Part shown: piece after piece, positions 1 to 10,600 of the stretch | Numbering within the stretch: position 1 is the first letter of the stretch | How the letters are laid out: each line of letters opens with the position of its first letter | Origin: Pictodentalium vernedei | Taxonomy: Eukaryota; Mollusca; Scaphopoda; Dentaliida; Dentaliidae | Assembly: GCA_031216915.1 (NCBI GenBank) | Contig: CM062294.1 | Span: 29,837,128 to 29,901,127 of the forward strand | DNA length: 64,000 nt | Reading direction: 5' to 3' | Program-made: the position numbers and the translations under genes | Notes under the pieces: model-generated | Database searches by the model: none | What the model saw: only the letters and a program-made list of their open reading frames with translations | Told to the model about the DNA's origin: nothing

Positions 1-1370
1 CATCAACTGAATCTGTCGCATATATTTTATCCGACGATGCTGGGTCGGGACGCTCCGCGGAAGCGGGTACGGACGTCCGAAAGTTTCATCCGGTCCGACG
101 GGATACCGAAAGGGATTCGGAGGATTTCAAGCTTTCCCTTTCGGAACAACATATGCTGCGATGCCGGATAAGAAACCGATAGCGTCGGTGGACTTAGAAA
201 TTTTTGGTTCGGTTCAGGGACTTCGTCCCTCAGTTCCGACATAGTCCAATAATGTCACACAAACTTTCGAATTATTGTACGACGCTATATATATTATTAT
301 TTTATGCTTGCTATCCAAGCATTTCTGGTTTCTTGTTCGAAGAATTATGGAGATGTCTTTCAAAAGTGTGCCTCTGTCGTCATAGTTAATGAAGAGTTAG
401 CGGCAATAAGTGCTCATGGAATATGTCTATCGCCTACGGAGTGACATTCGCTAGCTCACCCGGTGTAGCGTACATTCATCGAATGGTTCGGCTGCCGGGT
501 TCGTCCGTTGCGGTCTAGGAAGGAGATTTGGGTGATGCGAGCACTTTAATTACTTTAGTACTCACCCAGTGACGGCAGATTGAGGACAGATCGGAGGAAG
601 CCAACAACATAGGGGACCGCATGTTGTGGTTCAGATATTTTACATTCGGAGCATATGTCCGTTGCTCGGGACGCTCCGTTATATTGACAGTCCGAGAGAC
701 TTCTTTAATGCTTCCTGATCCTCACAGCAGGGCACACGACCGCACATTGGCTACGTGACCTCGAGTATCCGATCAGTTTCGGCATTCAGTGATTCCACAG
801 CGAATAGGTCGCGCTATCTGGTAGCCAAGGGACACGAGGCCTATACACTCCGTTCGCTCGCATATTGGAAGTATGCGCGGGGTAACGATCTCGGAGCTTC
901 CTGCGGCAATGCATCGTAAGACCGCTGCTCCTCAGGCCTCAGTGACGGACGTGCTATCCGAGTTAGCACAGTTGTTTCGCAGCATCCCAGCAATTGACAG
1001 TTTCTCGGTCGAATCAGGAATTATCCGACGGTGCTGGGTCGGTGCGGTCCGCGGTTGCATCAAGCTACGGACGACCGAACGCTTTATAGGGTCCGACAGG
1101 ATGGCGAAAGGGATTCGAAAGATTTCGAGTTTTCCCTTTAGTAGTATCGGAAGATGCCTTTCATATCTTCTGGCATTTCTTCCAGTGATTATTTTTCGGA
1201 CTTCATTGCTGCGATCTTGGATAAGAGACTTATAGCGTCATTGGACTCGGATTTTTCGTTCGGTACAGGGACTTTGTCCCTGACTTACCGACGCAGTCCA
1301 ATATTGTCATTACAACATGTGTTTTATTTTTCGACGCTATATATTTATATATATATACTAGCCTGCTACT
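1..1370 (+). pseudogene. Decayed gag-like region, end of unit 1 and unit 2 (copy A)
   Basis: The 3' end of gag-like unit 1 (to about 352) is followed by a diverged second copy, unit 2 (about 352-1370). Both carry a recognisable acidic and serine-rich segment ending DFELSLSEQ-like, but the frame is broken in this copy. The same paired structure is seen in copies B and D. I call it gag-like only from its position upstream of the RT remnant and its helical, charged composition; no zinc knuckle is visible. Confidence 0.5.
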
Positions 1371-1639
1371 AAGCATGATAGTTTAGTTTCTTGTCCGCGT
1401 GGCTCATTTCTGCCATTTTATCTTTTTTACATATAGTTTATTTTGGCAGAGCAGGGCATACCGAGAGTTCATACGCGTCTAGACGGTGTGATTAAAGACT
1501 GCATATATATTCTTTTTCGCCGTTTATGTCTTTTCCAATTTCAATGTTGGGAACGACATTATGTATCGTAGACTTAACTTAGACGCTTTATTATACGTAA
1601 TCCGCCTTACTGAGGCGTTATCATTACGTCTTCAAGAAA

Positions 1640-2640
1640 AGATTTACGGGATATTATTCTCAATGTAATTTCTTTTGAGGGCAGTAGTTTGTTCACGTAT
1701 AACTCCGCCCTTCAGTGGCTGATTGGAGTTGGTTAGACGTGATACAGCCCTAGCTACATCCACGCGTGGATAGTAGGTTAAGAACTCTCTCAGAGTCGCT
1801 TCGTTCTCGGAGGAGCTTCTCTTCGACGGCAACTTTCCGGCAATCCATGAATTGCTTGATTTATACATTCTCTTGTCTATCTAGTGTTACAAGAGATTCA
1901 GACTGGGGCAAACATTCGGTGGTTGACTCAGAGAGTGCCGCCGCACTTGCCGGACCCGAGTGTGGCTGTTATGACGGTTGCCAGTCAAACAGATTGGGAT
2001 ATATACTGATCCCTATGGATTCGAAGTGCCAGGGTCTTTGGGTTCCGCAGTCTTTTAGCTATCAGTTTAACTTCCGCGGAATAATGTTTTTTAGGCTTGC
2101 TTTATGTCATTGCATGAACATTATTCAGAAACGCATGCCCAAATTCCTGTCCTTTAATTCGACAGTAGTGGCGTATCTCCGGAACCAGGGAGGCACTCTT
2201 TCGTTTCCGTTATTCAATTTAATGGAAAGAATCCGTCTGTTGGTTATAGTACACCAAGTTCAGTTTTGGTCCGTCATATTCTGGGTCGTCTGATTGTTTT
2301 ATCGCACTCCCGTTCTCTTACGGGTCGCTTGTTGCTGTCAGAATGGACTCTCAACAAACAAGTATTCATTCAGATTTGCTATCTATGGGAGCGCCCACTG
2401 ATGTTTTATTTATGACACAGCTTGCTAATAAATTGCAGACATATGTGTTGGCTTGTCCAGATCTCTGAGCTAATACTGTTAACGCTCTATTGATCTATAG
2501 GACGGAATGATAGGATACGCGTATCCTCCGGCGCTGTTGTTTTAGCAGGTATTGCTAAGATAAACAACCACAATACATTTCTGTTGATAGCATCTCTATC
2601 TTCACAGAGATCATGAGTAATTTACTCTCTTGTCTACTGT
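1640..2640 (+). pseudogene. DIRS RT thumb / RNase H remnant (copy A)
   Basis: Broken reading frames in all three plus frames resemble the end of a DIRS pol protein. Around 2160-2210 the translation STVVAYLRNQGGT matches the RNase H segment typical of DIRS elements. Near 2273 the usual HIPG motif reads HILG. From 2342 a frame beginning MDSQQTSIQSDLLSMGAP leads into a DLFMTQLAN-like stretch that corresponds to the DLFATxxN region following RNase H in DIRS proteins. The catalytic RT palm with its YLDD-type box is not recognisable. Stops and frame changes separate the pieces, so no functional polymerase can be made. Confidence 0.7.
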
Positions 2641-3194
2641 GGATCTTAACGTGAAATCTTCCTCTATGTGAGGATCTTTTTTCACTGGGTAAATCGTGTC
2701 ATCTTTATCACAACCAGCAAGGTCGCAACCTTCATGTATTCCGTTGTGTGGTCCGTATTGCATTGTAAGCACTGTACTGGACGAGCTTTGGACGCGATTT
2801 CTTACTATAGGAGATCCTCTTCTTCGCTATTCTATGCGACTAAAGTGGAGGCTCTTCCGTCGTGGTGTAGGGATCATTATGTTCATATGGTTGATCCCTC
2901 CATACTACTCATTGCTATTTTTTAGTATACTTGTTTCACAAGATTTACTGCAGCCTGTTGTTATTTAGGTTATAGGTTTATGTTACCTCATACCTATGCA
3001 CTCTACGATAGTTTACAATTGAGTCTTTTGTCTCTTTATCTAAGTCAGTTAGTAACATTTTGATAAATAGACTTAGAATCTTTAGATTAAATTCCTATAC
3101 GGATTTTAACTTCGGTTCTTATTTAGCTAAGTAATCATTTGAGCCTCTGGAAACAGTAGTTTTCAAATTCTGACCTTTTAGACAGTAATTCTGT

Positions 3195-3745
3195 TGGTTT
3201 CTCTTTTACTGTAGAGTCAGTGAGTTTCATGCACTATCGATGGATGATTTTCACTTTCATAGTTTCGGAATCAATACTTCCGTTACTATTTAGGTTGGAT
3301 TGTTGCATAAGAGTTAGGCTCCTATTATCCGGAACCTATTATTTTAAGGTCCTTCCGTCTTCGTATGGGCATAGGCCTTTACTCTTTCCGGGTACAGTTT
3401 ATGTATTTATAAACAGATATCTGTTTATTACAAGGGCGTAAGCTTCTTCTGTCTTTGATGTCTAGTAGAAGGACGTTACGCTCCATTTTATTGTTAATGG
3501 ATTCTATTAACTAGCGTACTGCTTATGGTATATCATTGGCTTAGCAGTTGTGCTTAAGATTTCGGCTCATGAAGTAAGAGTTCTTCTACTTCTTGGGCTT
3601 ACATTAATAGTGTTGCTATAAAAGATTTTTGAAGGCTGCTCATTGCGCTCAGCCATCCATTCATGAATTTTATCTCAGAAATATCGAGTCCATTTCTGGA
3701 GGCCTCTATTGTTAGGTCTATTATCTACTGCTCAGAATGTCATTC
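3195..3745 (+). pseudogene. Degenerate DIRS tyrosine recombinase (copy A)
   Basis: The C-terminal part of a tyrosine recombinase is recognisable. SAHEVR (codons at about 3562-3579) supplies the H-x-x-R catalytic pair, and FYLRN supplies the likely nucleophile tyrosine at codon 3671-3673. In-frame stops and a one-base loss in the TTCTTCTAC stretch after the H-x-x-R motif separate the two. The location just upstream of the internal complementary region fits DIRS elements, which integrate circular DNA with a recombinase rather than an integrase. The equivalent lesions occur in copies B and D. Confidence 0.75.
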
Positions 3746-4332
3746 ACTTAACAGTTGCTACTATAGCTAGGTAGGCTGTCTGTTTCGGCAGTGTCTCCGT
3801 TCGGCTGCCCTCTTCGCTCTGGGCTATTTGACCCAGGGCAAGAAAAAGGGGGGGGGGGGAGGGTGTTCCCTTGGGTCACCTGTTTTTACTATGAAAACAA
3901 GGGGATACCTCCTCCGGAGTTAGTAATTCTGAGCTGTTATTGGGATGGTTGTTAGTGAGAAGTTTAAGTTTATAAAATTCATTCAAGTCTTAGTTTTTAA
4001 AGTATAGCTTTTGAATATTGCATATGTCAACGGACATGATTATGCAATTCTCACACACTTTTAGGAGTATAAGAGTCTCTATTCTCTAGACTTACTTTAT
4101 TATTGGCTTGCTTTAAAAATTATTAGTATAAGGATTATTGGATATTAATAGAGTACATGGATGTATGAAGCTCAATTTTTAGAAGGTGTTGTATCTTTCT
4201 AATTTATCATAAATAAGAAAGATACATATAAGGCCTATTACTTCTTTTCCCTACAGGGGATGACTCTATTTTATTTTATTGAGCGTATTCCATTTTGCTC
4301 TATGTCCTTGGCCCTCCAGCCTTTTTACTATT

Positions 4333-4421
4333 CAGCTATGTCTGGGTCATTGGTACAGTATAAAAATGTTAAAAAATTTATAGTAATTTATATATTTTTT
4401 ATACTTACCAATGACCCAGAC
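4333..4421 (+). repeat. DIRS internal complementary region (copy A)
   Basis: The first 35 bases are the reverse complement of the element's left terminus as seen in copies B-D. The next 54 bases are the reverse complement of its right terminus. Read on the minus strand this is exactly right end joined to left end, with junction TTTTTTAAC|ATTTTTATAC. In DIRS elements this region is thought to template circle formation. Its length (89 bp) is close to the 88 bp known for Dictyostelium DIRS-1. Confidence 0.95.
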
Positions 4422-4496
4422 GGGGATGGCCCTCCCAGGAGTTGGGAACTCTTGCCTCCCCGCTGAGTACATAGCGCTTACCAGGCACTGGTTATT

Positions 4497-4723
4497 AGAA
4501 TGATAAATGGCGCCAATTTCGGAACGTCCTTGACAGTGCGCATGCGCAGTAGGGGCGAAGTGTGGAGGGCCTTTCAGGACATGTTTTCTTTAGTTTTAGA
4601 TGCAAATTTTGGGGATTGGGGGGCAAAATTTGTGTTTGGCCCTATATTTTAAGAGTTAGCACCAGCTATGTCTGGGTCATTGGTAAGTATAAAAAATATA
4701 TAAATTACTATAAATTTTTTAAC
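4497..4723 (+). repeat. DIRS right inverted terminal repeat (copy A)
   Basis: About 180 bp are the inverse of the left terminal repeat of copies B-D, from AGAATGATTAATGG to GTCTGGGTCATTGGT. An AT-rich extension of about 40 bp ending TTTTTTAAC follows and is absent from the left repeat. A longer right repeat is also a feature of DIRS-1. Confidence 0.92.
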
Positions 4724-4896
4724 TTTCATTATTTTTTCATTTTTTGTCTCTAAAACATAGGTTATGACCCCTCATTGGAACAATCTCGTTCCAATGAGGG
4801 GTCATAACCTATGTTTTTGAGACAAAAAATGAAAATAATAGTTATTCAAGAATTTTTTTTGCAAGTGTCGTCTGCTTTTCATGCTAGGTAAAGCAC
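4724..4896 (+). mobile_element. Family II TTAA hairpin MITE, 3' portion
   Basis: The palindromic core of family II (GTCTC..AACATAGG..CCTATG..GAGAC, loop near 4783-4790) is followed by the terminal stretch ending GCTAGGTAAAGCAC. The start of the MITE is missing because DIRS A is inserted in its outer arm: sequence resumes at TTTCATTATT, inside the MITE consensus seen at 34067-34308. Confidence 0.8.
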
Positions 4897-5065
4897 TAAA
4901 AAAACAAAAAAGTCCCCATTACTCCTACGGCAAAGCATCTTCGTTTGCGCGCACGGATACATGACACAATTGTTGATTGCATAATTCACTTGTGAAGTTA
5001 TCGTTTACAATCAAACCCGGAAATCCCAGTGAATCACACTTTGGAAAGTAATAAAAAACAATCTG
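4897..5065. repeat. Sequence duplicated in inverted orientation at 50030-50180
   Basis: This stretch (for example TTCACTTGTGAAGTTATCG and AAACCCGGAAATCCCAGTG) reappears on the opposite strand next to another family II MITE at 50030-50345. MITE and flank are therefore duplicated together, which suggests either a larger repeat or a segmental duplication. Confidence 0.75.
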
Positions 5066-5143
5066 ACATGAGTTATAAATAATTTACATGACTTCATTCA
5101 TCTGTAGTGTTAACTAGCCATAGTTGCTAATTATATCCTTCTT

Positions 5144-5560
5144 TAAGGCCTAAAAAACGTTAAAAGTCTGTTTTTCAGGCCCTCCTGTGTGGTCCTTTTG
5201 GCTGACGCATGCTCTTTTATAACCAATGCAAACTTAAAAAAATAAAAATAAAATGATTTATGTCTGATATTTTACAAGTTAATAACATTGTTTAATTTGT
5301 CCCTTGAGTACAAGAAGGCTTTGTAAGTCTTATGCATTGGAAAGTCTTCTTGCACTGAAGGGATGACATACACCACCACCCATGCTATTCTGTAGATTAT
5401 GAGGCCTAAAACAAACCAGGAACATGAACATTTGATGGCAAGAAATAATTACATAAATAAAAAATAAAATAAAATACTGCCCGCCCGCATGCAGTTTTAC
5501 TACAAAAAGTGGCCTGAGAAATGGAAGATCTACTTTGGGTGGCCTAAACAACTTTTTTCA
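5144..5560 (-). repeat. Family VI dispersed repeat (about 420 bp)
   Basis: This is the inverted copy of the repeat at 42655-43076 and 59563-60545. Shared landmarks are an AGGCC at each end, TTTGATGGCAAGAAATAATTAC, GGCCTGAGAAATGGAAGAT and CAATGCATAAG-type spacers. No coding capacity was seen and no class can be assigned. Confidence 0.7.
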
Positions 5561-6284
5561 GATGAGTGCCTCAGGCCCGGTCCGTGGGGTTCTTTTTCAA
5601 AACAACATTCACATTTCTTAAAACTGTAGTGTTGGAGATATTTAATGACTTAGAATATTCAAGGTAAAAGCCTGTGTACACAATATTATCAAGCATATTG
5701 TCTTCATGTTCCCCTTTCCAATAGGTGAAATTCCACTGTCATTTTTATTGTTGGTGAATTGACAGAAAAGCCCAGTCTCAATCCTGTCAAAATGTCCAGC
5801 CCATATCTGTAATCACAGTCCTGTTTCACCCCAAACAATTTATTACACATCCATTAAACTTTAAACCCTTGTATTCAACGGAATTGCCGCTATGATATAA
5901 ATGATTCTTTATTTAACTGGTGATATACAAGCCGGAACTTTTTTACCGCACTGTTTAGTTACGCTTCGAAAAGTTTCCAAATTTCGTTACACAATCATTG
6001 GCCGTCTTGTCGCATAGTGTGAAAATGAAAACGTCCAGAGCAAAATAAAGTCGGTTCACAAAAAATAAGCCAAAAATGAGATAATATTTTAAAAAAACCC
6101 CAATCATTTCCAACCAGAACATTAACCCAGTCCCGTGGTCATCTCGTTTTGTGGATCCCATTATATCTAAATTGGTCAACTTTATTTTGGTAAATCTTCG
6201 TACATCTTGACATGCTTCGAACTTCTTTTAAAAAACGTTTCTCCCAGCTGTTTTGCCAATCTGCACATATTTGTACTTATATTT
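5561..6284. other. No recognisable feature
   Basis: AT-rich sequence with no convincing exon, promoter or repeat that I can identify. Short frames on the minus strand near 5955-6179 show no protein-like composition. Confidence 0.5.
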
Positions 6285-6285
6285 T

Positions 6286-6357
6286 TACTAACAGTAATGA
6301 CCACCAAATGGTTAGGCATGAATGGGCACCTTTTGGTGGCTATTACTGTTAGTAATC
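6286..6357. repeat. Hairpin / foldback, 24-bp arms
   Basis: Inverted arms ACTAACAGTAATGACCACC.. and ..GGTGGCTATTACTGTTAGT surround a loop of about 25 bases. It is probably a small foldback MITE. Confidence 0.7.
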
Positions 6358-6526
6358 AGCGATACGAATTTCAACAAACACTGGTTCCGAAAAGATTGTT
6401 TTGATTTTTTATCGATCCATTTGATCAGTGCCACTTCAGTCAAAACAAACTCTTCACCGGGTTAAACATTGGAATTAAAATTTGTTTATTTAAATGAATT
6501 TTAATGCATGGGTTGTGTAATAAACA

Positions 6527-6688
6527 CTGAACGCGATGTGTGTTTGAATCGATGGGTGTTTTACATAACTCGTTGGAATGGCGTAATCATATTTCGCTCG
6601 AGCATATGGCTCTCGCAAAATATGGCTACGCCATTCCAACTCGTTATGTAAAACACCCACCGATTCAAACACACATTGCGTTCTGTCT
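6527..6688. mobile_element. Foldback MITE, about 70-bp arms
   Basis: Two arms (6527-6598 and 6616-6688) are near-perfect inverted copies with ends ACGCGATGTG and CACATTGCGT and a loop of about 17 bases. There is no coding capacity. The element looks like a foldback non-autonomous DNA transposon of unknown superfamily. Confidence 0.75.
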
Positions 6689-6689
6689 A

Positions 6690-7284
6690 TTTAGTTAACC
6701 CATCACTGGTTAGTTGGTGATGTTAATATTTACAGTGAAGGTTTTAAAAATGTTTGAATTTCCCTGATTAATTCTGAATTCTGCGAGATTTATCTTATGT
6801 GAAGAGTGATCTTCAAAAAATAAAATTATCGTGCTGAGCTCTTTGCCACTTAAATTGACACTTGACACTGAAAGTTGTGAAGGAATTAAAATTTCATCTT
6901 TTTATTAGCTGCGACGAGCATCTGTATATGTGGCAATGTGGCGGTCAGTCTGCAGGTCGGTCTGTCACCGAGTTTAAAAAACACCATAACTCCAAAAATA
7001 CTTGATGGAATGACACCATACTTGGAATGCAAGTGTATCTTCATGATGTCTACACCCTCTCAATAGTGCATGTCATTCGGATAATTTTTGTCACATTTAT
7101 GGACTTGTCACCAACTAGTTTTTTGTCACCAACAAGTTTTAAAACATCATAGGCGTTGCACGAATCATCACAGCTTCAGCACTGTGACAATGCGCTCTAG
7201 TTTGGGTAGTTTGTTTTGGTTATAATGTAGTTGCTATTGATGTATTATAATTCATATTGTCAGTATATTCTTATATTATTTTAG
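6690..7284. other. Upstream region of candidate exon; repeat-like 6925-7140
   Basis: 6925-7140 resembles mollusc dispersed repeats (CAGTCTGCAGGTCGGTCTGTC, then CACCATAACTCCAAAA). The last 25 bases, TTCTTATATTATTTTAG, form a plausible polypyrimidine tract and splice acceptor for the exon at 7285. No core promoter was recognised. Confidence 0.4.
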
Positions 7285-7431
7285 TTACTTGAAATGTAAA
7301 ATGACAGATGTGCTGCATGATTTTCAACAAAACATCCATTCAACTGATAAACCAGTTTTACTGAATGCCAGTTTTAGTTTACGGAAGATACTTAAAGATC
7401 TGAATGAAAATCAAATTGAAAGATCTCAGAG
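7285..7431 (+). CDS. Candidate first coding exon, unknown protein
   Basis: A TATTATTTTAG acceptor at 7284 precedes 16 bases of leader, then ATG at 7301 opening MTDVLHDFQQNIHSTDKPV and continuing without a stop to a donor. Two donors are possible. AG|GTTTGT ends the exon at 7431 and leaves two bases of a codon. TTT|GTAAGA ends it at 7435 in phase 0. The first matches the phase required by the terminal exon at 28527, so both could belong to one plus-strand gene. The 44-45 residues look protein-like (amphipathic SLRKILKDLNENQIERSQ), but I do not recognise the family. Composition and splice signals stand out from the surrounding AT-rich DNA. An isolated pseudoexon is the main alternative. Confidence 0.5.
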
Positions 7432-7435
7432 GTTT

Positions 7436-7999
7436 GTAAGAACACACAGAATGTACACTTGAACAAACTTTCTGATGTTGAATAATGTAGCCAAGCAATA
7501 AAATGTGCACCTGATTTCAAATCCAGGTGCACCATTTTTTTGTGTACACCTACCAGGTATTGACTGGAAAAAGGTTCAAGGTGCCAAGGAAACCCCGCTC
7601 ATCGAAAATCATAAAATCATTAAAAAAAAAACATCAAACCCTTCTCTCTCCAGAAAATTGAGGGAAAATTGCCTGAGAAACAAGAAATTCTTTTACAGGC
7701 CTATTTGCCCTCATATTGAATGAAAACCTTCCACAGATTGAGCCCCTATGAATATGGATTTTTTTCAACTCGAACTTGCAAAAAAAATATTTGAGTTGAC
7801 CAAACATCGAATTCTAACCAAGTTAGCCGAAACCAGGTGTCCAAGTGCGGCTTCGTACTCACTATTTCCAGTTTAAAATAGCCACATTAGGATTGTTTGG
7901 GCATTGTACTGATGATTTATCCACATATTCATGCTAACATTCAACAGTTTGTACATTAATGCAACACACTTGAACGCATGGTTGAATAGGAGACAAAGA
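7436..7999 (+). other. Putative intron start, no other feature
   Basis: AT-rich sequence between the candidate donor and the hAT insertion. Nothing coding or repeat-like is recognisable apart from the 8-bp target duplication GACAAAGA at 7992-7999. Confidence 0.4.
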
Positions 8000-8142
8000 T
8001 AGGGCTGCATGATATTAAAATTTCAAAACCAGTGACGATATCAAAAAAATATCGCAAGATACTGGTACATCGTTGAAAAATTTTTCAAAGTTGAGAAGGT
8101 AATCAGATATCACTGCTGTTATGATACTATAGAAAATTGTCT

Positions 8143-8343
8143 ATTTTTATACTGTACCAATGACCCAGACATAGCTGGTGCTAACTCTTAAAATATAGGG
8201 CCAAACACAAATTTTGCCCCCCAATCCCCAAAATTTGCATCTAAAACTAAAGAAAACATGTCCTGAAAGGCCCTCCACACTTCGCCCCCACTGCGGATGC
8301 GCAGTGTCAAGGACGTTCCGAAATTGGCGCCATTAATCATTCT
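8143..8343 (+). repeat. DIRS left inverted terminal repeat (copy B)
   Basis: 201 bp whose inner part is the inverse of 14618-14843. The outer 13 bases (ATTTTTATACTGT) are specific to the left end, and their complement appears inside the internal complementary region. Confidence 0.92.
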
Positions 8344-9476
8344 AAGTTTGGCCCTTCATCAGTTAACATCTGACTGATCTTTGTGCTTATAAATCTCAGT
8401 TTAAATGATGCCAGACACATAAATATTAGTGAAATGGTGATTCTAAGGAGGATAGAGAAGGAGGAGAGGAAAAGAATGTGTGACAGAATATTATCAGGGC
8501 TGTAACTTAAAATTTTTTAATGAAATTATGTTAAGTTACCTATTTTCAAGGCAGCAGCCATTTTGTTGTCATTCTGATTATTTAGTTACACTGTTTTTTA
8601 AGTGTTTTCCTCTCTCCCTGTCCTTTAAGTTCCCCCTTGCTATTCTCCCATGCTTTTGGCATAGTTTCTGTAATTATTATTACTAAAATTTCTTGGGAGT
8701 TTTAGCTGAATAACAGAATGAATTCTGTTCTTTCCCCATGTTTACGTCTTCACCTACGGGTGGTTAGGCGTTGTGTTCTGCATCTACCATCTGATGTTCT
8801 GCAGTTTCTTCCCTGGAAGTCTCTGTTTTGCATCAGATAGTGTTTTTTTGGTAACTGATTTCGGGCCCGGGTGCCTGGAGTCTTATTTTAGTGTTTTTAC
8901 ACTCATTGTTTACATTTACAACAGCCCTCTGTGTGAGGGGGGGATTTCTAAAAAATAATATCTTTATGTTATTTTAATCATAACTAGATACATTATTATT
9001 GTTCGTAAGTGTTGAATAAATTGTTTAAAATATTTTTAAAATTTTTGTCCACACTTAGGCTTGGGATCCATTGGGGCTCAACGTTACTTTTCAGAAACTT
9101 GGGCTGTTCTGAAAAAATATTTTTTCAAAATATTTTGATTTCAATTATTTTTTCTATATTAATGGATCATATTATTATTATGTATTTTGATTGCCAGGGG
9201 TTAGTGCGAGTACCAGGACTTGTTTTCTTTTCACATTGAAAGGATATTGATCAATTGTTTTAAGAGGAAGTCTTCCTCTGACTTTATTATCATTCTATAT
9301 GTGGTCAGTGTACTCGCATTAACTCCTGTTCTGTATCATATGATTTCGATGACAATATGGGAAGCGTATGTCACGGTATGTTGTTGGGGATTTGGACACT
9401 CCGGTCCTTTCCCCGCAGGGTCACTCTACTTTATCAATTTCTATTTCAGACGATCAAGATTAGGGTGATGTATCTG

Positions 9477-10600
9477 TGATGTCTTCCAACAGTGTGCCTC
9501 CGTCGTCACAATTAATGAAGGGCTAGCGGAAAAGTGCTCATGTAAATACGCCAATTGCCTAAGAGGACCCTAGTAGGTTCGACGGCCTTTGACGTCCGCT
9601 AGCTCGCCCGGTGTAGCGTCCATTCACCGAATGGTTCGGCAGCCGGGTTTGTCCGTTGCGGTCTAGAAGGAATTTTGGGGTGATGCGAGCACTATAAATT
9701 AACTTAATGCACACCCAGTGACGGCGGATCGGAGGGAGAACGCAGGAAGCCTTTTAGTCCGGTTCATAGCTCGTTCCGGTCCATCCGGACGGCAAGCGAG
9801 AGAGGCCCCTCTCTCGTTCAACAACATCTGGCCCCAGATGTTGTGGTACAAAATGTGTCGCAAGCGGAGCATACGTCCGTCGCTCGGGACGCTCCGTTGT
9901 ATAGGCAGTCCGCTGAGACTGCTAAGGCTTCCTCTTCTCGTCAGCGCACACGACCGCACCTTGGCTGCGTGACCGCGGATATATTACCAGCTTCGCCGAT
10001 CAAGGATTCTTCGGCGACCAGGTCACACCATCCGGTAGCCAGGGACACGAGGCCTGCAGACTCCGGACGTTCGCATAGGAAGTGTGCGGGAGTCAACGTA
10101 CACGGAGCTTCCGGCGGGAATGCATCGTAAGACCGCTACTGCACAGGCCTCGGGAACGGACGTGCTTTCCTTAATAGCACAGTTTATCGCAGCATCGCAG
10201 CATCAACTGAATCTGTCGCATAGATTTTATCCAACGATGCTGGGTTGGGACGCTCCGCGGAAGCGGGTACGGACGTCCGAAAGTTTCATCCGGTCCGACG
10301 GGATACCGAAAGGGATTCGGAGGATTTCGAGCTTTCCCTTTCGGAACAACATATGCTGTTGTGTATGTCATCTGACTTGGTCTTCTACAGCTTCTTTCGT
10401 CGGACCAGAATGCTGCGATGCCGGATAAGAAACTGATAGCGTCGGTGGACTTAGAAATTTTTGGTTCGGTTCAGGGACATCGTCCCTCAGTTCCGACATA
10501 GTCCAATAATGTCACACAAACTTTCGAATTATTGAACGACGCTATATATATTATTATTTTATGCTTGCTATCCAAGCATTTCTGGTTTCTTGTTCGAAGA
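9477..10600 (+). pseudogene. Gag-like unit 1 (copy B)
   Basis: First of two tandem units of about 1.1 kb. From about 9716 a frame reads SDGGSEGERRKPFSPVHSSF and continues through serine/arginine-rich sequence to near 10127. It is then followed in another frame by MHRKTATAQASGTDVL and IAQFIAASQ, and in a third by a DFELSLSEQHML segment. The pieces look like one ancestral protein split by frameshifts. Copy C keeps the last two parts in one frame. Assignment as gag is from position only. Confidence 0.5.

Larger units (their letters stand above)
1..4723 (+). mobile_element. DIRS-type retrotransposon copy A (5' end outside window)
   Basis: This is the 3' two thirds of a DIRS-type tyrosine-recombinase retrotransposon; position 1 corresponds to 10201 of copy B and about 37273 of copy D. 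In order it holds the end of gag-like unit 1, gag-like unit 2, an RT/RNase H remnant, a tyrosine recombinase remnant, the internal complementary region (4333-4421) and the right inverted repeat (4497-4723). The right end is ATTTTTTAAC, followed directly by the broken half of a TTAA-type hairpin MITE, so the element inserted into that MITE. Two small deletions are private to this copy. About 75 bp are missing near 594, and about 57 bp are missing near 157 between two copies of ATGCTG. Family assignment rests on architecture plus recombinase and RNase H motifs; no frame is intact. Confidence 0.9.
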
